NCBI GenBank assembly: GCA_013695925.1
Contig: JACCZO010000299.1
Location: forward strand, 1-6,690
Reading direction: 5' to 3'
Source: Chthoniobacterales bacterium
GTDB lineage: Bacteria; Verrucomicrobiota; Verrucomicrobiia; Chthoniobacterales; UBA10450
DNA length: 6,690 nt
Shown here: piece after piece, positions 6,625 through 6,690 of the stretch
How positions within the stretch are numbered: the stretch's first letter is position 1
Layout: the number at the start of each line of letters is the position of its first letter
Made by a program: the position numbers and the translations under genes
Notes under the pieces: generated by a model
Seen by the model: only the letters and a program-made list of their open reading frames with translations
What the model was told of the DNA's origin: nothing
Database searches by the model: none

Positions 6625-6690
6625 CCGGCGCGAAGACGCTGCTGCCCGGGGCGACAATTGGAGTGATGGGCGGCGGTCAGCTCGGCCGCA
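6621..6690 (+). CDS. purK: N5-carboxyaminoimidazole ribonucleotide synthase (PurK), N-terminal fragment
   Basis: Only the first 23 codons are in the window; the gene runs off the right edge. They begin MTGAKTLLPG and then read IGVMGGGQLGR (13-23), the glycine-rich motif that opens the biotin-carboxylase-like N domain of PurK. PurK uses ATP and bicarbonate to turn AIR into N5-CAIR, the substrate of PurE. The start overlaps the purE stop by four bases, the common purEK arrangement. The remaining domains, including the ATP-grasp, cannot be checked. Confidence 0.93.
   Translation, partial: MTGAKTLLPGATIGVMGGGQLGR

Overview
The window looks like chromosomal DNA from a GC-rich Gram-negative bacterium. 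I infer a member of Verrucomicrobiota, probably a soil lineage, from the housekeeping genes combined with secreted hydrolase-like genes and GC-rich hairpins between genes. That placement rests on general resemblance, not on a search. The core genes are ordinary, and I see no CRISPR array, tRNA, rRNA, transposase or phage gene.

The left half reads on the minus strand. clpB (start 3453, stop at 880) encodes a full-length disaggregase. A DUF4336-type metallo-hydrolase-fold gene (823 to 134) follows 56 bases downstream with no visible terminator, so the two may share a transcript. The first 133 bases hold a strong hairpin but no gene I can support.

The centre, also minus strand, is a small secreted-protein locus. 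A signal-peptide-bearing TIM-barrel glycoside-hydrolase-like gene (5604 to 4549) is followed 88 bases later by a decayed gene (4460 to 3588). The decayed gene still has a Shine-Dalgarno site, a start codon and a signal peptide. It is interrupted by an in-frame stop and at least one further frame change, and it ends in a single sialidase-type Asp-box.

The right end reads on the plus strand: purE, whose stop overlaps the start of purK (ATGA). The two enzymes act in sequence in purine synthesis, and purK runs off the window. A roughly 520-base stretch without a convincing gene separates the divergent glycosidase and purE, and it holds a REP-like hairpin.

The most unexpected signal is the 9-mer CCTAACGAA. 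It occurs four times, always on the coding strand, in three genes and in two different reading phases. That pattern suggests a DNA-level or RNA-level motif rather than protein conservation.
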